Shown in pieces: positions 11,200 through 24,211 of a stretch of 64,000 bases of DNA. The stretch is from positions 69,793,203-69,857,202 of the forward strand of contig NC_085139.1 of the NCBI RefSeq assembly GCF_024139115.2. The letters are read 5' to 3'. Under the pieces are notes generated by a model. It did not search any database, was not told the DNA's origin, and saw only the letters and a program-made list of their open reading frames with translations. The translations under genes were made by a program, and so were the position numbers. Origin of the DNA: Armigeres subalbatus. Taxonomy: Eukaryota; Arthropoda; Insecta; Diptera; Culicidae. How positions within the stretch are numbered: the first letter of the stretch is position 1; each line of letters begins with the position of its first letter.

Positions 11200-11890
11200 C
11201 AAGTTATTTGGCCGAAATGATCGTTTAGCAGAAATGGCCATTTAGTACATAAGGCATTTGGTCGAACGAGTCATACTGCACCAAATGTCGTTTGGCCGAA
11301 CAGGTCATATGGCCGAAAATGTCGTTAGTCCGAACGGTTAATTGAGAAGTGAGAAGTAAGAAATGAGAAGTAAGAAGTGAGAAATACGAAACGAAGAGTA
11401 TCACTGCTCACTTCTTATTTTTCAATTCTTACTGCACTTTCATTTCTTATTTGTCACTTCTCACTTCACATTTTTCGCTGTGAGAAGTGAAGTAAAAAAA
11501 TGGAAAATGATGAAAAAATGAGGAGTCAGTAGTGATACGTCTCACTTTTTTCGACCGTATGTCGACCAAACGGCGTTTTCAGTCGTATGACCGGCCAAAC
11601 GACCATTTCTGCCAAACGGCATTTTCGGTCAAATGGTTTATTCGGCCAAACGCTTTTTATGGCCAAACGACATCTTCAACCATACGACGTGATTGCCAAA
11701 CAACATTTCGATCCTATGATCCATTTGAAGAGTACGACCATCATACGTAGGACCCATTGGCATAATGATATTTTCGGCCAAATGGCCTATTCTGCCATGG
11801 AATTCAGCTAGATGGCTTTCGGCGTAACGTGTTATTTGGCATTTGGCAAAATGGTTTTCGGTTGAACAACTTTCGGCCAAACGACTCTAA
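11200..11890. repeat. Degenerate TTTCGGCCAAACGACAT minisatellite
   Basis: Units of roughly 20 bp around GGCCGAA and GGCCAAACGA run in one orientation (11205-11340) and in the opposite orientation (11545-11890). Between them, 11340-11530 is a GAGAAGTGAGAAGTAAG-type purine repeat and its complement. A related array lies at 41590-42010 and a cousin at 32215-32345. Short open frames here are repeat artefacts. Confidence 0.75.
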
Positions 11891-11939
11891 CCCTTCTAAA
11901 TATAATATAATGCATGCCTAGTGCTGATGATGCTTCTGT

Positions 11940-13776
11940 GGATTTTTTTCTAAAAACCTTGAAATTTTGATATCTTGAAATCTTGATTTCTTCAAATCTT
12001 CAAATTTTCAAATCTTCAGATTTTCAAATATTCAAATCTTCAAATTTACAAATCCTCAATCTTAAAACCTTGAAATCTCCAAATCTGCAATATATCAAAT
12101 CTTCAAATCTTTCCCCAAATTTTCAAGTCTTCAAGTTTTTAAATTTCCAAATCTTCTAATCTTTAATAAATCATTAAATCCTCAAACCTTTATATCTTCA
12201 AATTTTCAAACGCTTAAATTTTCAAATATACAAATCTTTCAAATTCCTTAATCTTCAAATCTTCAAATCTTCCAATCTTCAAATCATCAAATCTTCAAAT
12301 CTTCAAATCTTCAAATCTTCAAATTTTCAGATCTTCAAATCTTCAAATCTTCAAATCTTCAAATCTTAAAATCTTCAAATCTTCAAATCTTTAAATCTTC
12401 AAATATTCAAATCTTCGAATCTTCAAATCTTCAAATTTTCAAATCTTCATATCTTCATATCTTCATATCTTCATATCTTCAAATATTCAAATCTTCAAAT
12501 CATCAAATTTTCAAATCTTCACATCTGCAAATCTTTAAATTTTCAAATCTTCAAGTCTTCAAACCTTCAAAGCTTCATATCTTCATATCTTCAAATCTTC
12601 AAACCCTTAAATCTTCAAATTTTCAAATCTTCAACTCTACACACCTTGAAGTCCTAATATCTAGAAATCTTGATTTCTGCAAATATTCAAATTTTCAAAA
12701 CTTCAAGTATTCAAATTTTCAAATCTTCAAATCTTCAGATTTTCAGATTTTCAAATCTTCAAATCTTCAATCTTGAAACCTTGAAATCTCCAGATCCTCA
12801 AATTATCAAATTTTCAAACCCCTAATCTTAAATTCTACCAATTTTAAAATCTCCAAATCTTCGAATCTTTGAATGTTCTAATCTTAGATCTTTGAATATC
12901 CTAATCTTCAAATCTTCAAGTCTTCAATCAATAAATCTGCAAATATTGAAATCTTCAAACCTTCAAATCTACAAATCTTCAAATCTTCAAAACTTCAAAC
13001 CTTCAAATCTTCAAATCTCCAAATATTCAAATCTTTAAATCTTAAAATCTCCAAATCTTCAAATCATCAAATCTTAAAATCTTCAAATCTTCAAACCATC
13101 TAATCATCAAATCATCAAATTATCAAATATTTAAATCTTTAAATCTTCAGATTTGAAGATCTTCAAATTTTCAAATTTTCAGATTTTCAAATCTTCAAAT
13201 TTTTAATTCATCAATCTTGGAACCTTGAAATCTCCGAATCTTCAAATTATCAAATTTTCAAACTATCAAATCTTAAAATTTTCAAATCTTCAAAATTTTA
13301 AATCTCCAAATCTACAAATTTTTAAAACTTCCGATCTCGAATATTTCAATATTCTTCAATTCTCCAAATATTTAAATCAATAAATCTTCAAGTCTTCAAA
13401 TCATTAAATCTGCTAATATTCAATTCTTCAAATCTTCAAATCTTCAAACATTCAAATCGTCAAATCTTCAAATCTTCAAATCTTTAAATCCTTAAATCTT
13501 AAAATCTTCAAATCTTCAAATTTTCAAACCTTCAAATCTTCAAATATTTAAATCTTCAAATCTTCAAACCATCAAATCATCAAATCTTCAAATCTTCAAA
13601 TATTCAAATTTTCAAATTTTCAAATCTTCAAATCTCCAAATCATCCAATCTTCAAAATTTCAGATCTTCAAATCTCCAAATCTTCAAATCTTCATATTAA
13701 ATTTTCAAATTTTTAAATCTTCTTATCTCTAAATCTTTAAATCCTCAAATCTTCAAATATTCAAATCTATCAAATT
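11940..13776. repeat. AAATCTTC satellite, left part
   Basis: A tandem 8-bp unit AAATCTTC with point variants (AAATCATC, AAATTTTC, AAATCTCC). It resumes at 14089-14146, 20305-21752 and 24223-25330, so the pieces are one array split by insertions. It has no coding potential and sits inside the large intron of the EB gene. Confidence 0.95.
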
Positions 13777-14088
13777 CTAAAATAATTCTTCTTCTTCTTC
13801 TTGATGGCATTACATCCCCACACTGGGACAGAGCCGCCTCACAGCTTAGTGTTCATTAAGCACTTCCACAGTTATTAACTACGAGGTTTCTAAGCCAAGT
13901 TACCATTTTTGCATTCGTATATCATGAGGCTAACACGATGATACTTTTATGCCCAGGGAAGTCGAGACAATTTCCAATCCGAAAATTGTCTAGACCGGCA
14001 CCGGGAATCGAACCCAGCCACCCTCAGCATGGTCTTGCTTTGTAGCCGCGCGTCTTACCGCACGGCTAAGGAGGGCCCCTAAAATAAT
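13777..14088 (-). mobile_element. Full-length Feilai-type tRNA SINE in the satellite
   Basis: The SINE body 13787-14078 reads on the minus strand. Near 14072-14059 is an A-box-like CCTTAGCCGTGCGG, and a perfect B box GGTTCGATTCC lies at about 14013-14003. A conserved body follows and a GAAGAAGAAGAA tail ends it. CTAAAATAAT is duplicated at 13777-13786 and 14079-14088. It is transcribed by pol III in active families. Feilai is the best-known mosquito SINE of this design, and the family name is by recollection. Confidence 0.88.
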
Positions 14089-14527
14089 AAAATCATCAAA
14101 TCTTCAAATTTTTAAATCTTCAAATCTTCGAATCTTCAAATCTTTAATGGCGGTAAGCTCCAACGAGGATAATACGCCAATCAAGTATTATCCTCGATTT
14201 TCATAAGCACCAAGCGGCATTATCCTCGATTTTCATCCTGGTATTAACTTTAATACGCCGATTTTGGCGTATTAAGATAATCCGAGATTTTTTAAATGTA
14301 CGCAGCCAAAACCGTACTTGCTCTCACGCACACCTGCAAAGGTAAATAACGATAGCTGCATGTTTACTTTTTGCGCTCTGCTTCGAATCCAAGTTTTTCG
14401 TTCTGATGCAAAAGTTTTAAAATAAAAAGTATTTTGTCGATCCCTAAAATAACGCGTAAGTACCTACAAAATATATAAGCCAACGAAAGTCGTTATCTTC
14501 TAATGTTAATCCGTCATTCCCTTGCAG

Positions 14528-14860
14528 TTTGTTTTGCAACGACGCTCCGATGGAACAACTGAAGATGTTGGAAGCAGGTTGGAAGTAGTGCTGTTGCCAA
14601 CGATCACGTTAGTTTTTGATTCGCTATTCGTCGGATCGCTAAACCATTTTATTAAAACTTTGTGGTCTCTAGAACCGATATTGAACGACGTGGCGCACCG
14701 GCGCTAAGTGCTCGAGATCAGGCGAAAATTGGTTCCGGATAAAAAGATACCATCGTTATCAATCTTATCCGTAAGTAGCCAGTGAAAATATCGATTCCTT
14801 CTATTCATTAGAAACTGATTTTTTCCTTGCAGTTTATCGATAAAATCGGATGGAAAAGGT
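14528..14860 (+). other. Spliced-looking segment inside the TIR element
   Basis: An acceptor-like CCCTTGCAG (to 14527) starts a segment that ends at a GTAAGT donor (14771). A second acceptor TTTCCTTGCAG (to 14832) and a GTGTGT donor follow near 14859. The longest frame in the first block is 14522-14707, with no recognisable family, and every frame has stops. It may be a captured host-gene piece or the untranslated part of a lost transposase gene. Confidence 0.3.
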
Positions 14861-15357
14861 GTGTCTAATTATGCATCTATTTCAATCAAAATTCAGGTGG
14901 CATTAGTGGCTGGTTGTGTGCTAATTAATAAGAGAGTTCACAAAGTGGTCCAGGAGATCCTTTCTTTTCAAAGATGGGCCGGATATGTATTCAATCATCA
15001 AAAAGTAACAACATAACAACCTGACAAAGCCATATAACAATGATAATAATGTAAATGTTCCAGAACATGATTTTTAAAAATAAATTCAAATACAAACGAA
15101 ACATTTGTTGAATTTCTGAGCTATCATGCGAAATGCCAATACAAATCTAAATTATAGTATTTCTCGATTTTACCATTTGATTTTTTGTCGTTATTATATT
15201 GAAATAAGTAAATATCCCAATAACCTGTCGAATAAGGTTACAGCGAAGCGATTTGCAAAATGAGTCAAGCAACCGTTTTCAAGTTTTGCGGATACGAACA
15301 GACCATTTCATTTTTAGTATATATACAGATAAATAAGACGTAGCTTGTAATCGATTA

Positions 15358-15620
15358 TTTAATAATTTATTCAGACCGGAGTGGCCTGTGCAGAACATAA
15401 AAGTCGTCTCCATTCAGCTCGGTCCATGGCTGTACGCCGCCAGCCACGAAGTCTGCGGAGGGTGCACGAATCGTCTTCCACCGGATCGATCGTCCTTGTT
15501 CATTGGTCACCTAGCCTGCTTGTTCCCGTCGGATCGCTATCGAGCACCATTTTCACCGTGTTATTGTTCGACATTCTGGCTACGTGCCCGGCCCATCACA
15601 GTCTTTCGATTTTTGCTGAA
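15358..15620 (-). pseudogene. RTE-like 3' end fragment
   Basis: On the minus strand this matches the C-terminal coding end and 3' UTR of the RTE-like copy at 21764-24211 (shared ATGTCGAACAAT...ACACGG and CCATGGACCGAGCTGAATGG blocks, with the terminal AGGCCACTCCGG nearby). It contains frameshifts and only the last part of the ORF, and lies within the 6.16-kb element. Confidence 0.8.
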
Positions 15621-15949
15621 AAACATTTGAAGCGGAATTAACAATTTCTATGAAATTTCATCGTAGATTTTCGAAAAGTTCCAACAATTTGTAGTTGCAT
15701 TCTTTTTGGATAAGCTCAGAGAATCCGTTCACAAACACCGTATCAAAGACATCGCTCTTGAAGGTTTCTAAAGAAGAAATTCATGAAGAACTTTCAAGAG
15801 TTCCTATAAAAATTCTAATAACTCCAAAAAGTTTCAAGAAATACAAAATCCTGGTGGAAAATCCGATTTTTTTAAAGAAATCTCTCGATGAATACCGATG
15901 GAATTCCTTTAAGAACCATATCAAAATTTCCGCTAGTTTTTCTTCTCCA

Positions 15950-18900
15950 GGAACTCAGCTAGGATTTTTTTTTCAGTAAATCTATCCAGGAATTCGTCTA
16001 ATAATTCCTTCGATATATTCTCCAGGAATTCATATAGAGTTCGTCCATGAATTTCTCTGGAACTTCCTCCGGGAATTCCTTTGGAGGTCCCTCCTGGAAT
16101 ACCTCTGGAAGTTCCTCCAAGAATCCCTCTGATTTTTTTTTTCAGGATTTTTTTCGGAAGTTCCTCTAGGAATTCCTCCGAGAGTTCCTTCAGGAATTCC
16201 TCTGAAAGTTCCTCCAGGAATTTCTCTGGAAGTTCCTCCGGAAGTTCCCCCCAAGAAATCCTCCGGAAGCTCCTCAAAGAATTCCTCCGGAAGTTCCTCA
16301 ATGAATTTCTCCGGAAGTTTCTCCTAAAATTCCTCCAGGAATTCGTCATATAATTCCTCCGGAAGTTCCTCCAAGAATCCCTTCGGAAGTTTTCTAGGAA
16401 TTCTTCCGGAAGTTCCTCCGGAAGTTTCCTGTTCCACGTTTCGAGTTCCACGAATTCCTCCAGGTATTCTGAAAGTTCCTCCAGGAATTCCTAAAAAAGT
16501 TCCTCCAGGAATTCCTCAGGAAGTTCTTCTGAAGTGTTTGAAGGATTTCTGAAGTTTTTTCAGTAATTTATCCTCGAAGAAATGCCTGGAGGAACTCCGC
16601 GAGGATTTTCCGGAGGAATCCTCTGAGGAACTCCCGGAGGGTTTCCTGGAAGAACTTCCAGATAAATTCCTGGATGATCGTCAGCAGGAAGTCTTAAAGA
16701 AATTTCCGGAAAAACTTCTTTAGGAACTTCTGGAGAAATTCTTGGAGGAATTTCTGGAGGAATTCCCGGAGGACGTCCGGGTGGAATTATATGATGAATT
16801 CCTGGAAGAATTTCTATAAAAAACTCCGGAGAAATGCCTGGAGGAACTTCCAGAGGAACTTCAGTAGGAATTCCAGGAGGAATTTCATGAAGAATTTCTG
16901 GAGTAACCTAGGAAGAACTTTTGGACCAACTAACGGAGAGATTCTTGGAGGAATTCCCGAAAAATTCCCCGAAGTTTTCTCTGAAGAATTCCTGGAGGAG
17001 TTCTTTGAGGAATTCCCGGAGTTCTTTGAGGAAATCCTGGTGGGATTTTTGGAGGAAGTCCTGGAGAAATTCCCGGGGGAATTCTTGGAGGAATTTTCGG
17101 AGGAATTATGTAACCAATTCCTGGTGGAATTTAGGGAGGAACTTCCGGAGAAACCTCTGGAGGAACTTCCGGAGGGTTTCTTGGGGGAAAATCTGAAGGA
17201 ATTCCTGGAGGAGTTTCCGGAGGAATTTATGGATGAACTTCTAGAGGAATTTCTGGAGGAACTTCCAGAGGAATTCCTGGAGAAACTTCCGGGGGAATTC
17301 GTGAGGGAACTTCCGGAAGATCTTCCAGAAGAATTCCTGGAGGAATTTCTGGATGAACTTCTAGAGGAATTTCTGGAGGAACTTCCGGAGGAATTCCTGG
17401 AGGAACTTCCGGAGGAATTCGTTAGGGAACTTCCGGAAAATTTTTTTGGAGGAATGCTAGGAGGAACTAATGAAGGAACTTCTGGAAGAAGTCCTGGAGG
17501 AACTTCCGGAGGAATTCCTGGACGAACTTCTGGAGGAATTACTGGAGGAACTTCGAAAGAACTCCAGGCGGAGCTTCGATAGAATTCTAGGAGCAGGTAT
17601 CAGAGCACTTTCTGGTGGAATTAACGGAGGAATTTGTGGAAGAATTTTGGAAAAAATCTATTGCTTGAAATAAGCTTACGCCGACCCAAGCCGCCGCCGC
17701 CACCGATTACCAACGGCTTGACTCCGCCACCACTGGCTGAAAATCTATCACGCCGCCGCCGATAAATTTTCAATCGTCGCACAGGTCTACTACGAATAAC
17801 TTCCAGAATTCGAATTCATCCATAGGATTCTCGCAATTCCTTATAGGAATTCTCAGGAATCCTCGAAGTAGTTTTCAGAATTCATCCAAAGAATCCCTAG
17901 ATTGTCTCCAGAGAATTCCTTGAAGGAGTTTCCAGAATTCCTCCAAGAAATTCCCAGAACTCCTCCATGGAATTCCCAGAATTCCTCCGAGTATTTCCCA
18001 CATTTCTTTCAAAGATTTCTCAGAATTCCTCCAAGGAATTTCCAGAATTCCTCCAAGGAATTTCCAGAATTCCTCCAAAGAATTACCAGAATTCCTCCAA
18101 GGAATTCCCAGAAATCCTCTAACGAAATCCCAGAATTTATCCAAAGAATCCCCAAAGCTCCACCATAGAACGACCAGAATTCCTTCAACGATTTTTCAGA
18201 ATTCCTCTCAGTACTTCAAGAATTCCCCAAGCATTTTCAAAAATTCCTCCAAAGAATTCTCAGAATTCCTTATTAGGAATTCTCAGAAATCCTCAAAGGA
18301 GTTCCCAGAATTCCTCCAAAGAATTCTCAGAATTCCTCCACTGAATTTCCGGAACTCCTCCAAGGAATTCCCAGAATTCCTAGAACTTATCCGAGTAATT
18401 CCCACAATTCTTCCAAGGAATTCACAGAGCTTCTCCAAGGAATTCACAGAAGTGCTCCAAAAAATTTCCATAATTACTCCGAGTAATTCCCAGAATTCCT
18501 CCATGGAATTCCCAGAATTTCTTCAAATAATTCTCAAAGCTCCTCAATAGAAAGGCCAGAATTCTTTCAACGAATTTTAAGAATGCCTCTGAGTAACTTT
18601 TAGAATTCCTCCTCCTTTCTTATAGGAATTCTCAGAAATCTTCAAGGTGTTTCCGGAATTCCTATAAAGAATTCTCGGATACCCTTCAAGGAAATCTCAG
18701 AATACCAAGAACTCCTAAACCTAAATTCTCTGAATTTCTCCAATGAATTGCTAAAAATCTTTCAAGGAACTCCTAGAATTCCTCTATGGAGTTCTTAGAA
18801 TTCCTTCAAGAAACTACTAGATTTTTTCCAAGAAGGTTCAATAATTCCTCCGGGAAACTTCCAAAAATCCTATTATTAGCTTCCAACTCCTCGATTGTAT

Positions 18901-19990
18901 TTCCAGAATTTCTCTAACGCACTTGCAGAATTACTCCAACGAACTTCCAGAGTTCTTCCAAGAAACTTCGAGAATTCCTCCAATAAATTTCCAGAATTCC
19001 TTCTCATATGAATTCCCATAAATAATCAAAAGAATTGTTTACCAGAATTTTTCCAAGGAATTCCCAGAACTCCTTTTAAATTATTTTGCAGAATTCCACC
19101 AAATAAAAAAAACCAGAATTCATTCAAGGTATTCCCGGAATTACTCCAAGAATTTTCCAGAGTTCCTTCAACAAATTTTCAGAACTCCTCTGAGTCACTT
19201 CCTGGATTCTCCAAGTATCTTCCAGAAATCCTTCAAGGAACTTCAAGAATGCCTCCAAGAAGTTCCTAGAATACCTTCAAGAAGTTTGCAGAATTCCTCA
19301 AAATAATTTCAAGAATTTCCACAAAAAAATCTTAAATTCCTGAAAAGAATTCATAAAATTTATCCAAATAATTTTCATATAATTTCATCCAAGACTTTAT
19401 TCTGCGAGTTTTCAGGGTTCTTCCAGGGAATTTCCAAAGAACTTGCTGGTGGATATACCCCTGGAAGATCTGTTGAAATTTGTGGCGTAAACCTTCCAGG
19501 AATACCGCCACTTCTATTTCTAGTTCCTCTGCCTTATTACCTCCAGGAACTTTCAAGAACTCCTGCTAAGAGCCACAGTAGTATATTCAGAGGAACATTC
19601 TTGCACGATATTTCTTGGGTGTTGTGGAACACTTGTCGAACTCTCTGGGGCATAACTTGTAGAATTCTTGGGCAACTGCACTTCCTAATTAAAATCCTGA
19701 AGGAATTTCTGGTTGGGTTCCTGAAGCTGGCGAAATTCTTGAAGAAATCATTGGAATAACATCTGTTGGAGTTCCATGGAAGGATACCTGGAAAATCCCT
19801 GTAGGCATTTCAGTCGGAATTGCAGGAAGAGTTGCCATGGTTGAAACCCGGAACAAATTGGTGAAAAAATTCTATAGGAATTTTTGTTGCTATTCCCCAG
19901 GCTATTCCTTGTCGTTTTGCTGAAGAAATTTATGTTGGTGTTCCAGGTGAATTCCTGCTAAGTTTTAATTTTGAGGAATACTGAGGTGGA
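15950..19990. repeat. GGAATTCC minisatellite blocks with orientation flips
   Basis: The family matches the 3-7 kb array. It reads complement-wise at 15950-16520 (TTCCTCCGGAAGTTCCTCC), forward at 16560-17655 (GGAGGAACTTCCGGAGGAAT), complement-wise with a CCAGAATTCCTCCAAGGAAT unit at 17800-19560, and weakly forward to 19990. Divergence is higher than in the 5.7-7 kb core. The open frame 16791-17582 and its antisense counterparts are artefacts of the stop-free unit. Confidence 0.9.
17672..17795. repeat. GCC-rich interruption of the minisatellite
   Basis: A short segment with GCCGCCGCCGCCACCGATTA and a second CACGCCGCCGCCG block breaks the minisatellite. The sharp change in base composition suggests a small insertion of a separate repeat family. 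No target duplication was identified. Confidence 0.45.
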
Positions 19991-20304
19991 ATGTTAAAGA
20001 AACTTCTGATCCTGAGAAACTTGATTCCTGATCTGGTCTGGTCTGATTTCGGTGACTTCCAACATATTTTTTTCTATACGATTTTGCCACGAAATATGAA
20101 ACAAAACAAACAAGAAACGTCATCGTTAGTTATTTATGTTTTCACCATTCTCGCACGCACACTCCCTTACTACACTGCAACGTGAAAATTGGCTGCGTGC
20201 TTAATACAGATTTGGAGCTTACCGAACGAGGTACTAAATTTAAACCAGGATTTTTTTAAATCCAGATTAAATCTAGTATTATCCTCGTTGGTGCTTACCG
20301 CCAT

Positions 20305-21763
20305 AAATCTATAAATCTTCAAATCTTCATAACTTTAAATCTCCAAATTATCAAAACTTTGAATCTTCAATTCTTCAAAATTTTGAATCCCCAAATCTTC
20401 AAATCTTAAAATCTTGGAATCTTAAGATCTTAAAATCTTGAAATCTACAGAATTTTTAATCTCCAAATCTTTGAATCTTTCAATCTTCAAATATTGAAAT
20501 CTTTAAATCTCCAAATCTTCAAATCAATAAATCTTCAAATCTTCAAATCCTTATATCTTAAAATAATAAAATCTTCAAAGCTTCAAATCTTCAAATCTTT
20601 AAATCTTCAACTCTTTGACTCTACAACTCTTCAAATCTTCATTTTCAAATCTTTAAATCTTCAAATATTTATATCTTTCAGTTTCTAAAATCATCAATCA
20701 TCAAATCTTCAAATCTTCAAATCTTTAAATCTTTAAATCTTTAAATCTTCATACCTTTAAATCTCCAAATTATCAAACCTTCAAATCTTCAATTCATCAA
20801 AATTTTAAATCTCCAAATCTTCAAATCTTAAAATTTCCAAATCTTGAAATCTACAAATTTTTGAATCTCCAAATCATTGAATCTTTCAATCTTCAAATAT
20901 TTAAATCTTTAAACCTCAAAATCTTCAAATTTTAAACTCCTTATATCTTAAAATATTCAAATCTTCGAGTCTCATCACGTGAAATCTTCAACTCTTCGAC
21001 TCTTCAAATCTTCAAATTCTCAAATTTTCAAATATTCAAATATTCAAATCTTCGAATCATCAAATCTTCAAATTTTCGAAATCTTCAAATCTTCAAATCT
21101 TCATATATTCAAATCTTTCGAATTCTAAAATCATCAAATCATCAAATCATCACATCTTCAAACCTTCAAATATTCAAATCTTCAAATCTTCAAATTTTTA
21201 AATCTTCAAACCTTCAAATCTTTAAATTTTAAAATCTTCAAATATACAAATCTTCAAATCTTCAAAACTTCAAATCTTTAAATATTCAAGTATTCAAATC
21301 TTGAAATCTTGAAATCTTCAAATCTTCAAATCATCAAATCTCCAAATATTCAAATCTTTCGAATTCTAAAATCATCAAATCATCAAATCATCAAATCTTC
21401 AAACTTTAAAATATTCAAATCTTCAAATCTAAAAATCTTCAAATCTTCAAATCTTCAAACCATCGAATCATCAAATTATGAAATCATTAAATCTTTCAAT
21501 CTTTAAATCTTTAAATCTTAAGATTTCTAAATCTTCAAATCTTCAGATCTGAAGATCTCCAGATGTTCAAATTTTCAGATCTTCAAATCTTCAAATTTTT
21601 AATTCATCAATCTTGAAACCTTGAAATTTCCAAATTTTCAAATTATCAAATTTTCAAACTAACAAATCCTAAAATTTTCAAATCTTAAAAATTTCAAATC
21701 TCCAAATCTTCAAATTTTTAAAACTCCAGATCTTCGAATATTTCAATATTCTTCAATTCTCCA
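20305..21763. repeat. AAATCTTC satellite, middle part
   Basis: Continuation of the 8-bp-unit array. The stretch at 21600-21763 closely repeats 13205-13370, sharing irregular landmarks such as AATATTTCAATATTCTTCAA, so a higher-order duplication is present. The last 11 bp (TCAATTCTCCA, 21753-21763) form the left target duplication of the RTE-like copy. Confidence 0.93.
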
Positions 21764-24211
21764 TACCGTATATCGTATCGTATACCGTATCGAACCACAA
21801 CGGCCAACGATGCATAAACTCTGCAGCCTCCCACGGAATGGTAGTCCGAAGTATTTTCTTCCCCCGCAAGAATATCCACAAGGCCACATGGATATCACCT
21901 AATCAAGTAACGGAAAACCAAACGTGGTCGTTCTAATCGACGGTAAATTCTTCTCCGACATCACGAACGTACGCACTTACCGCAGTGCGAATATTGAATC
22001 CGACCACTACCTCGTTGCAGTATGTCTGCGCTCAAAACTCTCGACGGTGATCAACACGCGTCGGAGTCGTCCGCCGCGACTAAACATTGGGCGGCTACAA
22101 GACTAGCCCAAGACTACGCGCAGCAGCTGGAAGTGGTACTCCCAACGGAAGAGCAGCTAGGCGCAGCATCTCTTGAAGATGGCTGGAGAGATATTCGATC
22201 CGCCATTGGAAGCACCGCAACCGCTGCACTAGGCACAGTGGCTCCGGATCAGAGAAACGACTGGTATGACGGCGAATGTGAGCAGTTAGTTGAGGAGAAG
22301 AATGCAGCATGGGCGAGATTGCTGCAACACCGCACGAGGGCGAACGAGGCACGATGCAAACGGGCGCGGAACAGACAAAACTCGATTTTCCGGAGAAAAA
22401 AGCGCCAGCAGGAAGATCGAGACCGTGAGGAGACGGAGGAGCTGTACCGCGCTAATAACGCACGAAAGTTCTATGAGAAGTTGAACCGTTCACGTAAGGG
22501 CCACGTGCCACAGCCTGATATGTGTAAGGACATAAACGGGAACCTTCTTACAAACGAGCGTGAGGTGATCCAAAGGTGGCGGCAGCACTACGAAGAGCAC
22601 CTGAATGGCGATATGGCAGATAACGGTGGCGGTATGGTAATGAACCTAGGAGCACGCGCGCAGGCCATGCGACTTCCGACTCCGAATCTCCAGGAAATCC
22701 AGGAGGAGATCGGCCGGCTGAAAAACAACAAAGCCCCTGGAGTTGACCAACTACCAGGAGAGCTGTTTAAACACGGTGGTGAAGCACTGGCTAGAGCGCT
22801 GCACTGGATGATTACCAAGATTTGGGAGGATGAGGTTCTGCCGCAGGAGTGGATGGAAGGTGTCGTGTGTCCCATCTACAAAAAGGGCGATAAGCTGGAT
22901 TGTAGCAACTACCGCGCAATCACATTGCTGAACGCCGCCTACAAGGTACTCTCCCAAATTTTATGCCGCCGACTAACACCAATTGCAAGAGAGTTCGTGG
23001 GGCAGTACCAGGCGGAATTTATGGGTGAACACTCTACCACAAACCAGGTGTTCGCCATACGTCAGGTTTTGCAGAATTACCGCGAATACAACGTGCCCAC
23101 AAATCATCTATTTATCGACTTCAAAGCCGCATATGATACAATCGATCGGGACCAGCTATGGCAGCTAATGCACGAACACGGATTTCCGGATAAACTGATA
23201 CGGTTGATCAAGGCGACGATGGATCGGGTGATGTGCGTAGTTCGAGTTGCGAGTCCCTTCGAAACGCGTAGAGGGTTACGGCAAGGTGATGGTCTTTCGT
23301 GTCTGCTATTCAACATCGCTTTGGAGGAGTAATACGAAGGGCAGGGATTGACACGAGTGGTACGATTTTCACGAAGTCCGTCCAGTTATTTGGTTTCGCC
23401 GACGACATTGATATCATGGCACGTAACTTTAAGAGGATGGAGGAAGCCTACATCATACTGAAAAGCGAAGCTTAACGGATTGGACTAGTCATCAACACGT
23501 CGCAGACGAAGTACATGATAGGAAGAGGCTCAAGAGAGGTCAATGTAAGCCACCCACCACGAGTTTCTATCGGTGGTGACGAAATCGAGGTGGTTGAAGA
23601 ATTCGTGTACTTGGGCTCACTGGTGACCGCCGATAACGATACCAGCAGAGAAATTCGGAGGCGCATAATGGCTGGAAATCGTACGTACTTTGGACTCTGC
23701 AAGACGCTCCGATCGAATAGAGTTCGCCGCCGTGCCAAACTGACTATCTACAAAACACAAGACCGGTAGTTCTCTACGGACACGAGACCTGGACGATGCT
23801 CGTGGAGGACCAACGCGCACTGGGAGTTTTTGAAAGGAAAGTGTTGCGTACCATCTATGGTGGGGTGCAGATGGCGGACGGTACGTGGAAGAGGCGAATG
23901 AACCACGAGTTGCATCAGCTGTTGGGAGAACCATCCATCGTTCACACCGCAAAAATCGGAAGACTGCGGTGGGCCGGGCACGTAGCCAGAATGTCGGACA
24001 GTAATCCGGTGAAAATGGTTCTCGACAACGATCCGACGGGAACAAGAAGGCGAGGTGCACAGCGGGCAAGGTGGATCGATCAAGTGGAGGACGATTTGCG
24101 GACCCTCCGCAGACTGCGTGGTTGAAGTGAAGCCATGGACCGAGCTGAATGGAGAAGTCTTTTATGTGCAGCACAGGCCACTCCGGCCTTAGTCTGATAA
24201 TAAATAAAAAA
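21764..24211 (+). pseudogene. RTE-like non-LTR retrotransposon, EN tail plus RT
   Basis: This is the longest retroelement in the window. It starts inside the apurinic endonuclease domain (FPRKNIHKATWISP at about 21860; SDHYLVAV at about 21998). After a frame change near 22100, the RT frame 22022-23332 holds LKNNKAPGVDQLPGEL (residue 233), YKKGDKLDCSNYRAITLL, FIDFKAAYD (residue 364) and GLRQGDGLS. A one-base loss ends it at 23330. FADDID follows (about 23395), then a stop at 23473, then GLVINTSQTKYM and FVYLGSLVTAD. The last frame 23796-24125 carries GRLRWAGHVARM. TCAATTCTCCA flanks it (21753-21763 and 24212-24222), so it inserted into the satellite. It is unable to move itself. Confidence 0.92.

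Larger units (their letters stand above)
14147..20304. mobile_element. 6.16-kb terminal-inverted-repeat element
   Basis: The ends are inverted copies: ATGGCGGTAAGCTCCAACGA from 14147 inward, and its complement with one mismatch ending at 20304. Similarity continues for about 29 bp, and subterminal words such as ACGCAGCCAA recur. Both flanks are AAATCTTC satellite, so the adjoining AAATCTTTA and AAATCTATA could be a target duplication or just satellite. The interior holds spliced-looking sequence (14528-14860), an RTE-like 3' fragment, long minisatellite blocks and a GCC-rich insert. No transposase is recognisable, so it is probably non-autonomous. The superfamily is unknown. Confidence 0.7.

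Noticed and set aside
16791..17582. A 263-codon Glu/Leu-rich plus-strand frame
   Set aside because: It is the same minisatellite, with open antisense and alternative frames nearby. Composition is set by the repeat.
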